NCBI GenBank assembly: GCA_025934695.1 | Contig: JAICWS010000005.1 | Span: 82,206-146,205, forward strand | Length of the DNA stretch: 64,000 nt | From: Alphaproteobacteria bacterium | GTDB lineage: Bacteria > Pseudomonadota > Alphaproteobacteria > Micavibrionales > UBA2020 | Direction of reading: 5' to 3' | In this document: positions 1 to 7,578 of the stretch, piece by piece | How the letters are laid out: each line of letters opens with the position of its first letter | How positions within the stretch are numbered: the stretch's first letter is position 1 | The notes under the pieces: generated by a model | Told to the model about the DNA's origin: nothing | The model's input: the letters and a program-made list of their open reading frames with translations, nothing else | Database searches by the model: none | Position numbers and translations under genes: made by a program

Positions 1-45
1 GTTCCGTGACTTAATGAATACTCACGCAGACCGTGCGTTCGCCCT

Positions 46-522
46 TTATTCGATGTCGACCGGTACGCCGGGCTTGTGCTTGGCCACGCGGATGCCGAGC
101 GCCGACTTGATGTGGCTGACGTTGGGCGCGGTGGTCAGGTAGGTGGTGAGGAATTTCTGATAGGCATCCCAGTCTTCGGCCACGATTTTGAGGATGTAGT
201 CCGCCTCGCCCGAGACGAGGTAGCATTCGCGCACCAGCGGCCAGCTGCGCACGAGGTCTTCGAATTTTTTGAGATCGGTTTCCGACTGCGTGGAGAGGCC
301 TACCTGCGCGAAGACCATGACCCCATAGCCGAGCGTGCCGGCGTCGATGTCGGCGTGATAGCCCTTAATGACGCCTGCCTCTTCGAGGGCGCGGACGCGG
401 CGCAGGCATGGCGGCGCGGAAATGCCTGCCCTTTCGGCCAGCTCGACGTTCGTCATGCGGCCATTTTCCTGCAGATCGTTCAGAATCTTGCGATCGATGC
501 GGTCTAATTTCACTTTTGGCAT
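46..522 (-). CDS. Lrp/AsnC family transcriptional regulator
   Basis: A 158-residue Lrp/AsnC-type regulator, the usual family size. The N-terminal winged helix (about residues 5-55, with DRIDRKILNDL and NVELAERAGIS) should bind DNA. The C-terminal half is the RAM ligand domain, which in this family senses amino acids and drives oligomerisation. I start at the ATG giving MPKVKLDR; a longer reading from 612 adds 30 residues that cross the probable promoter. The gene is divergent from trxB. Lrp members often repress themselves, and the AT-rich stretch around 560-615 would suit such a site. The ligand and regulon cannot be read from the sequence. Confidence 0.93.
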   Translation of the reverse strand: MPKVKLDRIDRKILNDLQENGRMTNVELAERAGISAPPCLRRVRALEEAGVIKGYHADIDAGTLGYGVMVFAQVGLSTQSETDLKKFEDLVRSWPLVRECYLVSGEADYILKIVAEDWDAYQKFLTTYLTTAPNVSHIKSALGIRVAKHKPGVPVDIE

Positions 523-831
523 TTTATTACTCGAATATGGAGGGTGGGTTAGAATCAAACTCTGCAATGTAATAATATTAGCATATTTTGCTTTCAAGTG
601 TAATAATTCCAAAAAAAAGCTTTATGAATCTTTCATTTGCGATAAGCGCACCGCAACCATGCCGCGACCGCGCGCCTGAAATCTGGCAATATGGGCTCAA
701 CCGTATAAATCGATGAGTCGCCACAGGGTTTCCGTTGCCGCCCTTCCTCTTTACAGGCGCGGATGAAACATGTTCTATAAGCCGCCCGTCATACGGAAAG
801 ACGGACGACGTCAGGAAGGATCGAAGAGAAA
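523..831. other. Divergent intergenic region, lrp / trxB
   Basis: Holds the probable lrp promoter (569-597) and an AT-rich tract (about 560-615) unlike the surrounding GC-rich DNA. A purine-rich stretch (GAAGGATCGAAGAGAAA) just before the trxB ATG serves as its ribosome binding site. I saw no further convincing gene or RNA here; the trxB promoter is not obvious. Confidence 0.5.
569..597 (-). promoter_or_regulatory. Probable promoter of the Lrp-family gene
   Basis: Read on the minus strand: TTGAAA, 17 bases, TATTAC. Transcription would start near 562, about 40 bases before the ATG. The box lies in the most AT-rich part of the gap, where an Lrp-type protein could bind its own promoter. Confidence 0.45.
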
Positions 832-1821
832 ATGTCCAAGACCCATCACGCCAAGGTGCTGATCATCGGCTCCGGCCCCGCCGGATACACCGCCGCGATC
901 TATACCGCGCGCGCCAACCTGAAGCCGCTGCTGGTGGCGGGCATGCAGCCGGGCGGACAGATGACCATTACCTCCGACGTCGAAAACTTCCCCGGCTTCG
1001 CCAATCCCGTGAACGGCCCTTGGCTGATGGATGAAATGCGCAAGCAGGCGGAAAACGTCGGCACCGAGATGATCACCGATACGATCAAGAGCGTCGACCT
1101 CAACGCCAATCCGAAAAAGGCGATCGGTGACAGCGGCGACATCTATCTTGCCGACGCCGTCATCATCGCGACGGGCGCGCAGGCGAAATGGCTGGGCCTA
1201 CCTTCGGAAACCCAATACCAGGGCAAGGGCGTTTCCGGCTGCGCCACCTGCGACGGGTTCTTCTATCGGGGCAAGGAAGTCATCGTGATCGGCGGCGGGA
1301 ACTCCGCGGTCGAGGAAGCGTTGTTCCTCACCAACTTCGCGACCAAGGTCACGCTCGTCCACCGCCGCGACACGCTGCGCGCGGAAAAGATCCAGCAGGA
1401 CCGCCTCTTCAACCATCCCAAGATCAACGTCATCTGGGACAGCGAGCTGGATGAAGTGACCGGCGACGGCAAAGTCGTCACCGGCGCGAAAATCAAGAAC
1501 CTCAAGACCGGCGCGGTCACCGACCTCAAAACCGACGGCGTCTTTATCGCCATCGGCCACAAGCCCGCCACGGAACTGTTCAAGGGCCAGGTCACGCTCG
1601 ACAGCGACGGTTATATCGTCACCGCCCCGGATTCAACCAAGACCAACATCGAGGGCGTCTTCGCCGCGGGCGACGTGAAAGACAAAGTCTTCCGCCAGGC
1701 CGTCACCGCCGCCGGCATGGGCTGCATGGCCGCGCTCGAGGCCGACAAGTTTCTCGCCGCCCTCGAAGCGGCGCATGCGCCGGCTGTCAAGAAGGTCGTG
1801 AACGGCAATCCGAAGCCGTAA
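832..1821 (+). CDS. trxB: Thioredoxin-disulfide reductase
   Basis: Cytoplasmic flavoenzyme that passes electrons from NADPH through FAD to thioredoxin. At 329 residues it has the standard low-molecular-weight length. An FAD-binding GxGxxG lies at residues 13-18 (GSGPAG), the redox disulfide C137-A-T-C140 in the NADPH domain, the NADPH GGGNSA motif at about 154-159, and the C-terminal FAD motif FAAGDV near 279-284. A short Ala/Lys-rich tail follows. Its start is preceded by GAAGGATCGAAGAG. It appears monocistronic, followed by a paired palindrome (1848-1965) and a convergent ankyrin gene. Confidence 0.97.
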   Translation: MSKTHHAKVLIIGSGPAGYTAAIYTARANLKPLLVAGMQPGGQMTITSDVENFPGFANPVNGPWLMDEMRKQAENVGTEMITDTIKSVDLNANPKKAIGDSGDIYLADAVIIATGAQAKWLGLPSETQYQGKGVSGCATCDGFFYRGKEVIVIGGGNSAVEEALFLTNFATKVTLVHRRDTLRAEKIQQDRLFNHPKINVIWDSELDEVTGDGKVVTGAKIKNLKTGAVTDLKTDGVFIAIGHKPATELFKGQVTLDSDGYIVTAPDSTKTNIEGVFAAGDVKDKVFRQAVTAAGMGCMAALEADKFLAALEAAHAPAVKKVVNGNPKP

Positions 1822-1847
1822 GCTCGGCATCTCAAACAAGTACACAT

Positions 1848-1965
1848 GTAACCCCGGCGAACGCCGGGGTCTAAAACCTGTCCGCCCGTACAGCGGCCAC
1901 TGCAAATGAGACGGTGCCAGCCTTAGAGCTGAACCGCTTTAGACCCCGGCTTTCGCCGGGGTTAC
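1848..1965. repeat. Family A paired palindrome (REP/BIME-like)
   Basis: Two inverted copies of a 28-base unit (1848-1875 and 1938-1965). Each is itself a hairpin, CCCCGGCG-loop-CGCCGGGG type, and together they can form one long stem around a 62-base spacer. It sits between the convergent trxB and ankyrin genes, where it could act in termination or mRNA 3'-end protection. Further copies lie at 22580, 24613, 35989, 56514 and 63463. Confidence 0.85.
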
Positions 1966-1977
1966 GGATAAGGTGGT

Positions 1978-2325
1978 TTAGCCGCGCGCGACTCCGCCGC
2001 TTGTCGCGGCAATCAGCTCGATCATGAAGGGATTGCCAGACTTCACGGCGACGGAGAGCGGCGTCCAGCCGGATCTGGTTTCGACGTTCAGGCTCGCACC
2101 AGCAGCAATGAGTTCGGCGGCAGCGCGAAGCTGGCGGTGGCGGATGGCGATAATGAGCGGCGTCTGGCCCTTGTCGTCGCGCGTGTTGACGTCGGCGCCA
2201 TCGGCGATCAGCGCGCGGATCAGGCGCGCATCGCCCTGCTCCGCCGCATCGTGCAGCGCTTCGGGCGTTACCGGGACGACGGCAACGGGCGGACTTGTGT
2301 TGATAGTGTGGGTGTGGAATCTCAT
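1978..2325 (-). CDS. Small ankyrin-repeat protein
   Basis: A 115-residue protein with about two and a half ankyrin repeats after a short N-terminal stretch: EALHDAAEQGDARLIRALIADGADVNTRD, GQTPLIIAIRHRQLRAAAELIAAGASLNVE, and GWTPLSVAVKSGNPFMIELIAA. Such repeats mediate protein binding; the partner is unknown. No signal peptide or membrane segment is evident. I choose the ATG at 2325 because AAAGGA lies 11 bases upstream; the longer frame from 2442 would run through a terminator-like hairpin. The leader contains alternative RNA hairpins (see 2326-2486), so the gene may be controlled by attenuation. Confidence 0.8.
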   Translation of the reverse strand: MRFHTHTINTSPPVAVVPVTPEALHDAAEQGDARLIRALIADGADVNTRDDKGQTPLIIAIRHRQLRAAAELIAAGASLNVETRSGWTPLSVAVKSGNPFMIELIAATSGGVARG

Positions 2326-2486
2326 GACAATGCATCCTTTCTCGAAGGCATAAAAAAGCCGCCGACGTATAGCACGCGGCGGCACATTGTCCGCCAACGC
2401 TTTAGCTGAATTTGTTAAGCGCCCGCAAGCTGTCGGCTTCAAATCGGCGCATACTGAACACTACTGCGGTGCAGCATTTCTGTCAA
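2326..2486 (-). promoter_or_regulatory. Structured leader with terminator: candidate attenuator or small RNA
   Basis: On the minus strand a strong promoter, TTGACA-17-TAGTGT (2486-2458), would start RNA near 2451. About 70 bases later comes a Rho-independent terminator, GCCGCCG-12 nt-CGGCGGC followed by six U (2383-2352), only 26 bases before the ankyrin ATG. GGCGG just upstream (about 2392-2396) can pair with CCGCC of the terminator's left arm, giving a mutually exclusive antiterminator. An earlier hairpin (GCGCC...GGCGC, about 2450-2419) completes the leader. Either an attenuated mRNA leader or a free RNA of about 100 bases fits. The hairpin could instead end the upstream SDR operon. Confidence 0.5.
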
Positions 2487-2504
2487 GCGTAACGTTCGAA
2501 GAAG

Positions 2505-2595
2505 TTCTGTCATCCTGAGCGAAGCGAAGGATCTCGCTTTTCTATCGGCACAAAGAGAGATTCTTCGGTCGCTGCGCTCCCTCAGAATGACAGAA
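2505..2595. repeat. Family B paired palindrome
   Basis: Inverted arms of about 40 bases (TTCTGTCATCCTGAGCGAAG and its near-complement ending in CAGAATGACAGAA) around a short spacer. The same element recurs at 15551 and 45135 with different inner sequence. It lies 3' of the SDR gene. The stretch 2326-2662 otherwise holds only the ankyrin leader. Confidence 0.8.
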
Positions 2596-2662
2596 AAGTA
2601 TGCAAACACAAATCCGCCGCGCCGGGGGTCAGGGCGCGGCGGATCGCGGGAGGAAACGGATT

Positions 2663-3394
2663 TTAAGCGGCTTTGTCCATCGGCGCCGCCAGCATTTTTT
2701 CGAGCGCCACGGGGTCGGTGCGCCAGAGTTGGCCGGCCTGTTCGGACATCGGGTCAGGGAAGATGAACTCGTCGCTGCCCAGCAGTCCCTTCACGATCGC
2801 CTGCGCTGTCGATTCCGCCGAAGCTTTTTGCATGGGGAAGTCACGGGCCATGTCGGTATCGATGGGACCGGGATAGATGCCGGAGACTTTGATGCCGCGC
2901 GGGGCGAGTTCGGCACGGAGCGTCTGCGTCGCGGAGTGCAGCGCGGCCTTCGAGGCCGAATAACCGCCAATCGCCGGGACGGGCGCGAGACCCACGACGC
3001 TGATCACGTTGGCCAGCTGCCCCTGCCCGTTCTTCTGCAGTGCAGGCAGGAAAGCCCGCGTGACGCTGAGCGTGCCGTAATAGTTGGTGTTCATGTCGGC
3101 GGCGATATCGGCCTTTTCGTCCGTCAGCGCTGCAAATGTCGCGATACCCGCATTGTTAATCAGCACATGCACATCTTTTGCCTTTTCAGCGGCGGCTTTC
3201 ACCTGCCCGCCATTGGTGATATCGAGGGCGAGCGGAACGACGCGCTTGTCGCCGAAATCCGGCAGGCTGTCGATTTTGCGCGCAGCGGCATAAACTTTAC
3301 CGACCTTGTGCTTGAGCAGCTCGCGCACGATAGCAGCGCCGATGCCGCGGTTCGCGCCGGTGACAATGATATTGCGGTTGTCGAGTTTCATCAT
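2663..3394 (-). CDS. SDR family NAD(P)-dependent oxidoreductase
   Basis: Classical short-chain dehydrogenase of 243 residues. The Rossmann cofactor motif TGANRGIG is at about residues 13-20, the structural NNAG at about 80-83, and the catalytic Ser-Tyr-Lys set around 133-150, with YSASK at about 146-150. The substrate is unknown. AAGGAG lies six bases before the first ATG. It is the last gene of the minus-strand block mlaC-like / two small genes / PilZ / SDR, with gaps of 23-43 bases, so it is probably under the TetR-type site at 4909-4918. Confidence 0.93.
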   Translation of the reverse strand: MMKLDNRNIIVTGANRGIGAAIVRELLKHKVGKVYAAARKIDSLPDFGDKRVVPLALDITNGGQVKAAAEKAKDVHVLINNAGIATFAALTDEKADIAADMNTNYYGTLSVTRAFLPALQKNGQGQLANVISVVGLAPVPAIGGYSASKAALHSATQTLRAELAPRGIKVSGIYPGPIDTDMARDFPMQKASAESTAQAIVKGLLGSDEFIFPDPMSEQAGQLWRTDPVALEKMLAAPMDKAA

Positions 3395-3430
3395 AGTTCT
3401 CCTTGGTTGAGGTTGTGAGTGCAGGTAGAG

Positions 3431-3757
3431 TTAGTTGGAAGAAAGTCCGTCGATGACCCGCGCGAGGCGGCGCTGGGCGTAGGCGGTGAGATCGTCGAAT
3501 TCGACCGCGGTCACCCCCGCGCCGCTGCGAATGACATGGCCGTCGATCCAGATGCCGACGCTTTCATCCGGCAGGTGGAAGCGCAGCGTCAGCTTGACAG
3601 GCTCGCCTTCGCTCAGTTGCGATCCATGCGTCTCGAAGGAAACGCCTGCGGGGCTCCATTCGCGCATCGGGTGGATTTCGCCGTCGAGGCGCACGTCGGC
3701 GGAAACGCCGCGGTCTTTCAGGGTGGGCTTGTCGGTCTCGGGAATGATATCGCGCAT
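3431..3757 (-). CDS. PilZ-domain-like protein
   Basis: A 108-residue protein that looks like a stand-alone PilZ domain: a central SADVRLDG...MREWSPAGVSFET stretch with the D/N-x-S-x-x-G-like turn, then short beta strands (PVKLTLRFHLP, VGIWIDGHVIRS, VTAVEFDDL). PilZ domains usually bind cyclic di-GMP through an upstream RxxxR. Here only scattered arginines are present, so nucleotide binding is uncertain. The start giving MRDIIPETD is chosen because CAGGAG precedes it by nine bases; a longer frame to 4066 overlaps two better genes. Confidence 0.65.
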   Translation of the reverse strand: MRDIIPETDKPTLKDRGVSADVRLDGEIHPMREWSPAGVSFETHGSQLSEGEPVKLTLRFHLPDESVGIWIDGHVIRSGAGVTAVEFDDLTAYAQRRLARVIDGLSSN

Positions 3758-3783
3758 GTTACGTACTCCTGACGATAAACGGG

Positions 3784-3996
3784 TTAATGAGACCCGGCGT
3801 AGGCGTTGAGGTCGGCCGCGCTGTTCGAATAGCTTTCGGCAGCGGCGAGCATTGCTTCGAAAGTGAAGCGTTCGTGACGATCGCTGTGCGTCCGCACCGC
3901 CAGCGCTTGAGCCGCGATCTCTTCGGACGCCGGCAGGCCGGACTTGTTGAATAGCTCGTGCATGCTGTGGCTCATGTAAAGGTTTTCGAAACTCAT
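3784..3996 (-). CDS. Hypothetical 70-residue protein
   Basis: I do not recognise this protein. It is soluble, starts MSFENLYMSHSMHELF, and reads as a helical, acidic, alanine-rich chain ending in NAYAGSH. A good ribosome site (AAGGGAGG) lies seven bases before the ATG. It sits between another small gene and the PilZ gene in the same tightly spaced minus-strand operon, which supports it being translated. Confidence 0.65.
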   Translation of the reverse strand: MSFENLYMSHSMHELFNKSGLPASEEIAAQALAVRTHSDRHERFTFEAMLAAAESYSNSAADLNAYAGSH

Positions 3997-4019
3997 GGCA
4001 GCCTCCCTTTTTGGGTTGA

Positions 4020-4226
4020 TCAGTTGATCCAGTCGAACGCGGCTTCGGATGCCGGATGGTTGTCATCCGTCTCCGACATGCGGCGGATAAGCTCGGCGAG
4101 GTAGAAGTCGCCGGTTTCCGCCTCGATCAGGGCGTTCGCCCATTCCGCGCGCCCGTTGAATTCGGCGAGATAGCGGTCGATGATGGCGAGGTCGGTTTTG
4201 GTGGCGGTTTGTTTCGCGGTTTTCAT
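4020..4226 (-). CDS. Hypothetical 68-residue protein
   Basis: Unrecognised small protein. A basic N-terminus (MKTAKQTATK) is followed by acidic helices (IIDRYLAEFNGRAEWANALIEAE, FYLAELIRRM). AAAGGA lies nine bases before the ATG. It is 23 bases ahead of the next small gene and 43 bases behind the mlaC-like gene, so it appears to be the second gene of that operon. Domain and function are unknown. Confidence 0.65.
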   Translation of the reverse strand: MKTAKQTATKTDLAIIDRYLAEFNGRAEWANALIEAETGDFYLAELIRRMSETDDNHPASEAAFDWIN

Positions 4227-4269
4227 GGCAGCAGTTCCTTTCGTACGGGGGTTATTGATTTGACGTTTT

Positions 4270-4884
4270 TCATTTCAGGGCCGACAGCAGCGCTTCGACA
4301 TTGCCGCCGTTCCTTTCAATGACCGAGGCGAAGTCGCCGCGGCGCTCGACGCTCATGCTCATGCCGTCGATGACGATATCGACGATCTTCATCTGGCCGT
4401 GGTCGTCGCGGACGCGCCAGTCGACATCGACGGGCTGGCGGCCGTTGGTCTGCCCGATTTCAGTGCCGACGAGCGTGTCATCGCCGGAATGCACGACCTT
4501 GGCGACGCGGAATGACTGACCGCCGAAGCGGGTGTCATAGGTGCGGACCAGCTGCTTCTCGATCAGGTTGAAATAACGTTCGCGTTGCTCAGCGGTCGTG
4601 TCGCGCCAGTAAGTGCCCAGCATGAAGCGGCCGATGGCGGGAACGTCGATATTCTGGCGCACGATCTCCAGCACGCGGGCGGAGCGTTCATTGGTCGGAA
4701 GCCGCCGCACTGTCAGCGCCGCTTCACCCAGTTTCTGCACGAACTGCGCGGCGGGATCGGCGGGCGGTTCGGCGCCTTCGGCGATCGACGCCAGAATGAC
4801 GAGGATCAGCGCGATGCCCGCGACGCGAAGCGCTTTGTGGAACATGTTCACATGCGGAACGGTGTGGAGGGCGGTTGCTTTCAT
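4270..4884 (-). CDS. MlaC/Ttg2D-family phospholipid-binding protein
   Basis: A 204-residue secreted protein of the MlaC (toluene tolerance Ttg2D) family, which carries phospholipids across the periplasm between outer-membrane MlaA and the MlaFEDB ABC complex. The N-terminus has an uncleaved-looking hydrophobic segment (RVAGIALILVILASIAEGAE, about residues 20-39) serving as signal. The family core follows: NIDVPAIGRFMLGTYWRDTTAEQRERYFNLIEKQLVRTY and the WRVRDDHGQMKIVDIVIDGMSM ending. None of mlaA, B, D, E or F is in this window, so it is an orphan copy. It leads the five-gene operon down to the SDR gene. Confidence 0.88.
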   Translation of the reverse strand: MKATALHTVPHVNMFHKALRVAGIALILVILASIAEGAEPPADPAAQFVQKLGEAALTVRRLPTNERSARVLEIVRQNIDVPAIGRFMLGTYWRDTTAEQRERYFNLIEKQLVRTYDTRFGGQSFRVAKVVHSGDDTLVGTEIGQTNGRQPVDVDWRVRDDHGQMKIVDIVIDGMSMSVERRGDFASVIERNGGNVEALLSALK

Positions 4885-4908
4885 GACGCTGTTCCTTTCC
4901 TCTCTTAG

Positions 4909-4918
4909 TTGACCAGTC
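4909..4918 (-). promoter_or_regulatory. Second TetR-type half operator
   Basis: Read on the minus strand, GACTGGTCAA matches nine of ten bases of GACTAGTCAA in the palindrome before the tetR gene. It lies 25-34 bases before the mlaC-like ATG, where a repressor would block initiation. This links the TetR protein to the five-gene operon by inference. Confidence 0.5.
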
Positions 4919-4935
4919 GGTTTAGTTATGGTTTC

Positions 4936-4962
4936 AAAAAAAGCCGCAAGGTATGTCGCGGC
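4936..4962 (-). terminator. Rho-independent terminator after the TetR gene
   Basis: On the minus strand GCCGC, a ten-base loop, GCGGC, then seven T. It separates the tetR transcript from the mlaC-like operon, which therefore probably has its own promoter. Confidence 0.75.
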
Positions 4963-5001
4963 AAGGGCATCCGCCCCTCGTCTCGTTTATCCTGGGCTGT
5001 T

Positions 5002-5622
5002 TCAGGCGGCTTTCGATCCCTTCTCCGAAACGCCCAGCAGTTTCATCATCCCGCACTTCAGGTTGCGCTTGAGCGGCTCCAGGTCATTCTGGATGCGCGC
5101 CAGCGTCAGCTGGCCGAGCACATAAGCATAGAGTTCCTGCGCCAGGGGTTTCACTTCCGTATTCTCCGGCAGCAGCTTGTCGGCAACCATGTCGCGCACG
5201 GCGCTTTCGAAATAGCGCACCTTGGTCATGCTCAGATCCTCGAATTTCTTGCGGATCGGATCTTCCTGGCAGGCCATTTCCGAGCCAATGGCTGCCAGCG
5301 GACAACCACAGACCTGGCCGTATTTTTTGGCCACTTCCGCCTGCATTTCAACGGTGTGGTCGGCATAGCGCGCGAAGCGTTCGAGCGGCGGCACGCTGGC
5401 TGAGAAAATCCCGTCGAGGCTGGCGCGCGCCATTTTGGACGTTTCATCCATCGCAGCGACGGCCAGGTCGACTTTGGAGGGAAAGAAATGATAGAAGCTG
5501 CCCTTCTTGACGTTAGCAGCCTTGCAGATGTCGTCGACACTCACCGAGCCATAGCTGTCCGTCCAGATCAGCTCCAGCGCCGTGTCGATCAGTCTCTGCT
5601 TTGTGTCGGTGTTGCCAACCAT
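5002..5622 (-). CDS. TetR/AcrR family transcriptional regulator
   Basis: A 206-residue TetR-type repressor. The helix-turn-helix is at about residues 27-50 (VSVDDICKAANVKKGSFYHFFPSK), with the family-typical K-x-x-F/Y-Y-x-x-F-x-x-K signature. The C-terminal helical domain would bind a ligand and form the dimer; it carries a Cys pair (QVCGCPLAAIGSEMACQ) that could be redox- or electrophile-sensitive, which is speculation. A palindrome overlaps its own -35 box (5665-5680), and a near-copy precedes the next operon, so autorepression plus control of the MlaC-PilZ-SDR operon is likely. Confidence 0.92.
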   Translation of the reverse strand: MVGNTDTKQRLIDTALELIWTDSYGSVSVDDICKAANVKKGSFYHFFPSKVDLAVAAMDETSKMARASLDGIFSASVPPLERFARYADHTVEMQAEVAKKYGQVCGCPLAAIGSEMACQEDPIRKKFEDLSMTKVRYFESAVRDMVADKLLPENTEVKPLAQELYAYVLGQLTLARIQNDLEPLKRNLKCGMMKLLGVSEKGSKAA

Positions 5623-5651
5623 GGCGAACGCTCCTTGAACCTTATACTTTC

Positions 5652-5680
5652 AATCTAATCAAATTTGACTGACTAGTCAA
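5652..5680 (-). promoter_or_regulatory. tetR promoter with overlapping palindromic operator
   Basis: Minus strand: TTGACT, 17 bases, TAGATT. The -35 box lies inside TTGACT-GACT-AGTCAA (5665-5680), whose core TGACTAGTCA (5670-5679) is a perfect ten-base palindrome. This is the classic layout of an autorepressed TetR gene. Confidence 0.65.
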
Positions 5681-5734
5681 GCGGTAAAATTTCAGCTCTA
5701 GTATCAGTACCTTACGCCGTATTTGCGGGAGCCT

Positions 5735-5982
5735 GTCATTCCCGCGAAGGCGATTCTCCCTCTCCCGCGATAGCGGAAGAGGGTCGGGGTGAGGGGCTTC
5801 GCGATGGATATTCTGTCAGCGATGGTGATGGAACAACCCCCTCTCCTTTGTCAGTCGTGAAAGCAAAAACGATCTCGGTCAAGCCCCTCACCTAACCTCT
5901 CCAGCTATCGCGGGAGAGGGACTCGACCGCTTCACTTGAAAGCTGCGGTCGATTATTCCGCAGTATGAATCATGGGAATGAC
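5735..5982. repeat. Nested composite palindrome (family C inside an A/B-type pair)
   Basis: The outer pair is GTCATTCCC (5735-5743) and GGGAATGAC (5974-5982). Inside is an inverted pair of the family C unit, CCCTCTCCCGCGATAGCGG...GGTGAGGGGCTT (5758-5800) and AAGCCCCTCACC...CTATCGCGGGAGAGGG (5881-5920). A second C pair lies at 37622-37730. Confidence 0.75.
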
Positions 5983-5991
5983 GTATCTTTT

Positions 5992-6573
5992 TTAAACGGC
6001 AGCGCCCTTCCACACCCACCGCCTATACAACAGCGCAACAATGAATATCGAATTCGTCACAAGCACAACGCCGGGATAAAGCCAGTTCGTCAGCGAATAA
6101 TTCTCCATCGCCAGTATCGCGAAGAAAAATCCTATCTCGCCCAGCACGAAAGTCATCAGCACCTCCTCATACGGTTTCAGCCAGGATTTGCGCATGGTGG
6201 GAAAGAAGCCGAAAGTGTCGATGACGCTCACGAGGATAACCGACCACAGCGGGTCTTTCGTCAGCACCCAGAGCGGCACGGCCGCAAGGCCTGACAAAAA
6301 CATGATCCAGTCGCCGCGCGTGATGTTCTTCTCGCCGCGGCGCAGCGCATAGATGGCGATGCAGCCGTTGACGAAGGCGGTCGTTCCTGCCGACCAGGAT
6401 CCCGCCCCTGCCCCGCTGACCATTTGCGCCGCGCAGACAATGGCGTTGATCAGCGACCAGAGAATCCACGAAAAGGCGTGCGGCTTCGCGGCGTTTTTCC
6501 AGCAGGCGATGATGTAAGGAACCGAGCTTGCCGCCAGGAACGCGACGCCGAGACTGCCGTAAATTTCTTTCAT
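5992..6573 (-). CDS. Multi-pass membrane protein, unknown function
   Basis: A 193-residue protein with roughly six or seven hydrophobic segments (for example LGVAFLAASSVPYIIACW, FSWILWSLINAIVCAAQMV, DWIMFLSGLAAVPLWVL, LWSVILVSVIDTFGFFPTM, VLMTFVLGEIGFFFAILAM, WLYPGVVLVTNSIFIVALLY). The repeated pattern of short loops with Pro, and Trp/Phe-rich helices (KPHAFSWILW; FFPTMRKSWLKP), recalls the two-fold PQ-loop/SWEET layout, but I do not see a clear PQ motif. It is divergent from murI and stands alone; transport is only a guess. Confidence 0.7.
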   Translation of the reverse strand: MKEIYGSLGVAFLAASSVPYIIACWKNAAKPHAFSWILWSLINAIVCAAQMVSGAGAGSWSAGTTAFVNGCIAIYALRRGEKNITRGDWIMFLSGLAAVPLWVLTKDPLWSVILVSVIDTFGFFPTMRKSWLKPYEEVLMTFVLGEIGFFFAILAMENYSLTNWLYPGVVLVTNSIFIVALLYRRWVWKGAAV

Positions 6574-6686
6574 GCTTTGAGTTCACCCCGAATAAGTTCA
6601 CCTTACTTCGCTTCTGAAAATTATGTCAAACATTATTCCTTGTCAGTCTTCGTTCAACGCCATATATTTGGCGTTGGGAGATTTAC

Positions 6687-7574
6687 ATGATCGGCGTATT
6701 CGACAGCGGATTTGGCGGACTGACGGTGCATCGCGCGCTTATCGAGGCGCTGCCGGAACGCGACTTCGTTTATCTCGGCGACAACAAGAACGCACCCTAC
6801 GGCACGCGTCCGCCGCTCGAGGTGCTCAACCTCACCTGCGCGGGCATCGAGCGCCTGTTCGCGGAAGGCTGCACGCTCGTCATCGTCGCCTGCAACACGG
6901 CGTCGGTCGTGACGCTGCGCTGGATCCAGCAGCAATGGCTGCCGAGCATCCGCCGCAAGGAAAATATCAAGCGCAACGCCATCGGCATCGTGGTGCCGAC
7001 GATCGAGGCGGCAACCGGCCTCGGCTGGCATGAGGAAGCGCGCCCTATCAACCCGTTCGCGGAAGCGGAAGCATCGCTGCCGCTGTTCCCCGCGGAAGCC
7101 GCCGGCCCCCATACTATCGTCGTCTTCGCGACCGCCCGCACGGTGGAGACGGAAACCTATCCATACGAAATCCGCAAGCGCCGCCCGGATATCCGCGTCA
7201 TCCAGCAGGCCTGCCCCGATCTCGCCTCCGCCATCGAAGCCGGCGCCCCGCGCCAGAAGCTGAAGGACATGATCCGCGATTACGTGGGACAGGCGAACGA
7301 ACTGCTCTCGGCACCGCCCGACAGCGTCATCCTGGGGTGTACGCATTATCCGCTGGTCGCCGACCTGTTTGCAGAGGCCCTGCCGGTGGGCGTGCCGATC
7401 ATCCATCAGCCCGAAGCCACCGCCAGCGCCCTGCGCGGATACCTGGAGCGGCACCCCGAATATAACGTGGGCAGCCACGGAAAACGCACGTTCCTCTCCA
7501 CCGGCTTTTCGGCGGACGCCCTGCCTCTCATCGAAAAATTCTGGGGCGGCACGCTGGATTTCAAACAAGCCTGA
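6687..7574 (+). CDS. murI: Glutamate racemase
   Basis: Interconverts L- and D-glutamate, supplying D-Glu for peptidoglycan. At 295 residues it is slightly longer than usual. The start IGVFDSGFGGLTV carries the first catalytic Asp/Ser region, VACNTAS near residue 73 the first catalytic Cys, and LGCTHYPL near 219-226 the second Cys with its His. An extra insert (about residues 90-135, RKENIKRNAIG ... ANPFAEAEASLPLFP) lengthens the middle. It ends four bases before a convergent gene and has an AT-rich, murine-type single-gene promoter region in front (6574-6686). Confidence 0.95.
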   Translation: MIGVFDSGFGGLTVHRALIEALPERDFVYLGDNKNAPYGTRPPLEVLNLTCAGIERLFAEGCTLVIVACNTASVVTLRWIQQQWLPSIRRKENIKRNAIGIVVPTIEAATGLGWHEEARPINPFAEAEASLPLFPAEAAGPHTIVVFATARTVETETYPYEIRKRRPDIRVIQQACPDLASAIEAGAPRQKLKDMIRDYVGQANELLSAPPDSVILGCTHYPLVADLFAEALPVGVPIIHQPEATASALRGYLERHPEYNVGSHGKRTFLSTGFSADALPLIEKFWGGTLDFKQA

Positions 7575-7578
7575 TGAT

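Larger units (their letters stand above)
5623..5991. other. Intergenic region upstream of the TetR gene
   Basis: Contains the tetR promoter and operator (5652-5680) and a large nested palindrome (5735-5982). I see no further gene in it. Confidence 0.5.
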
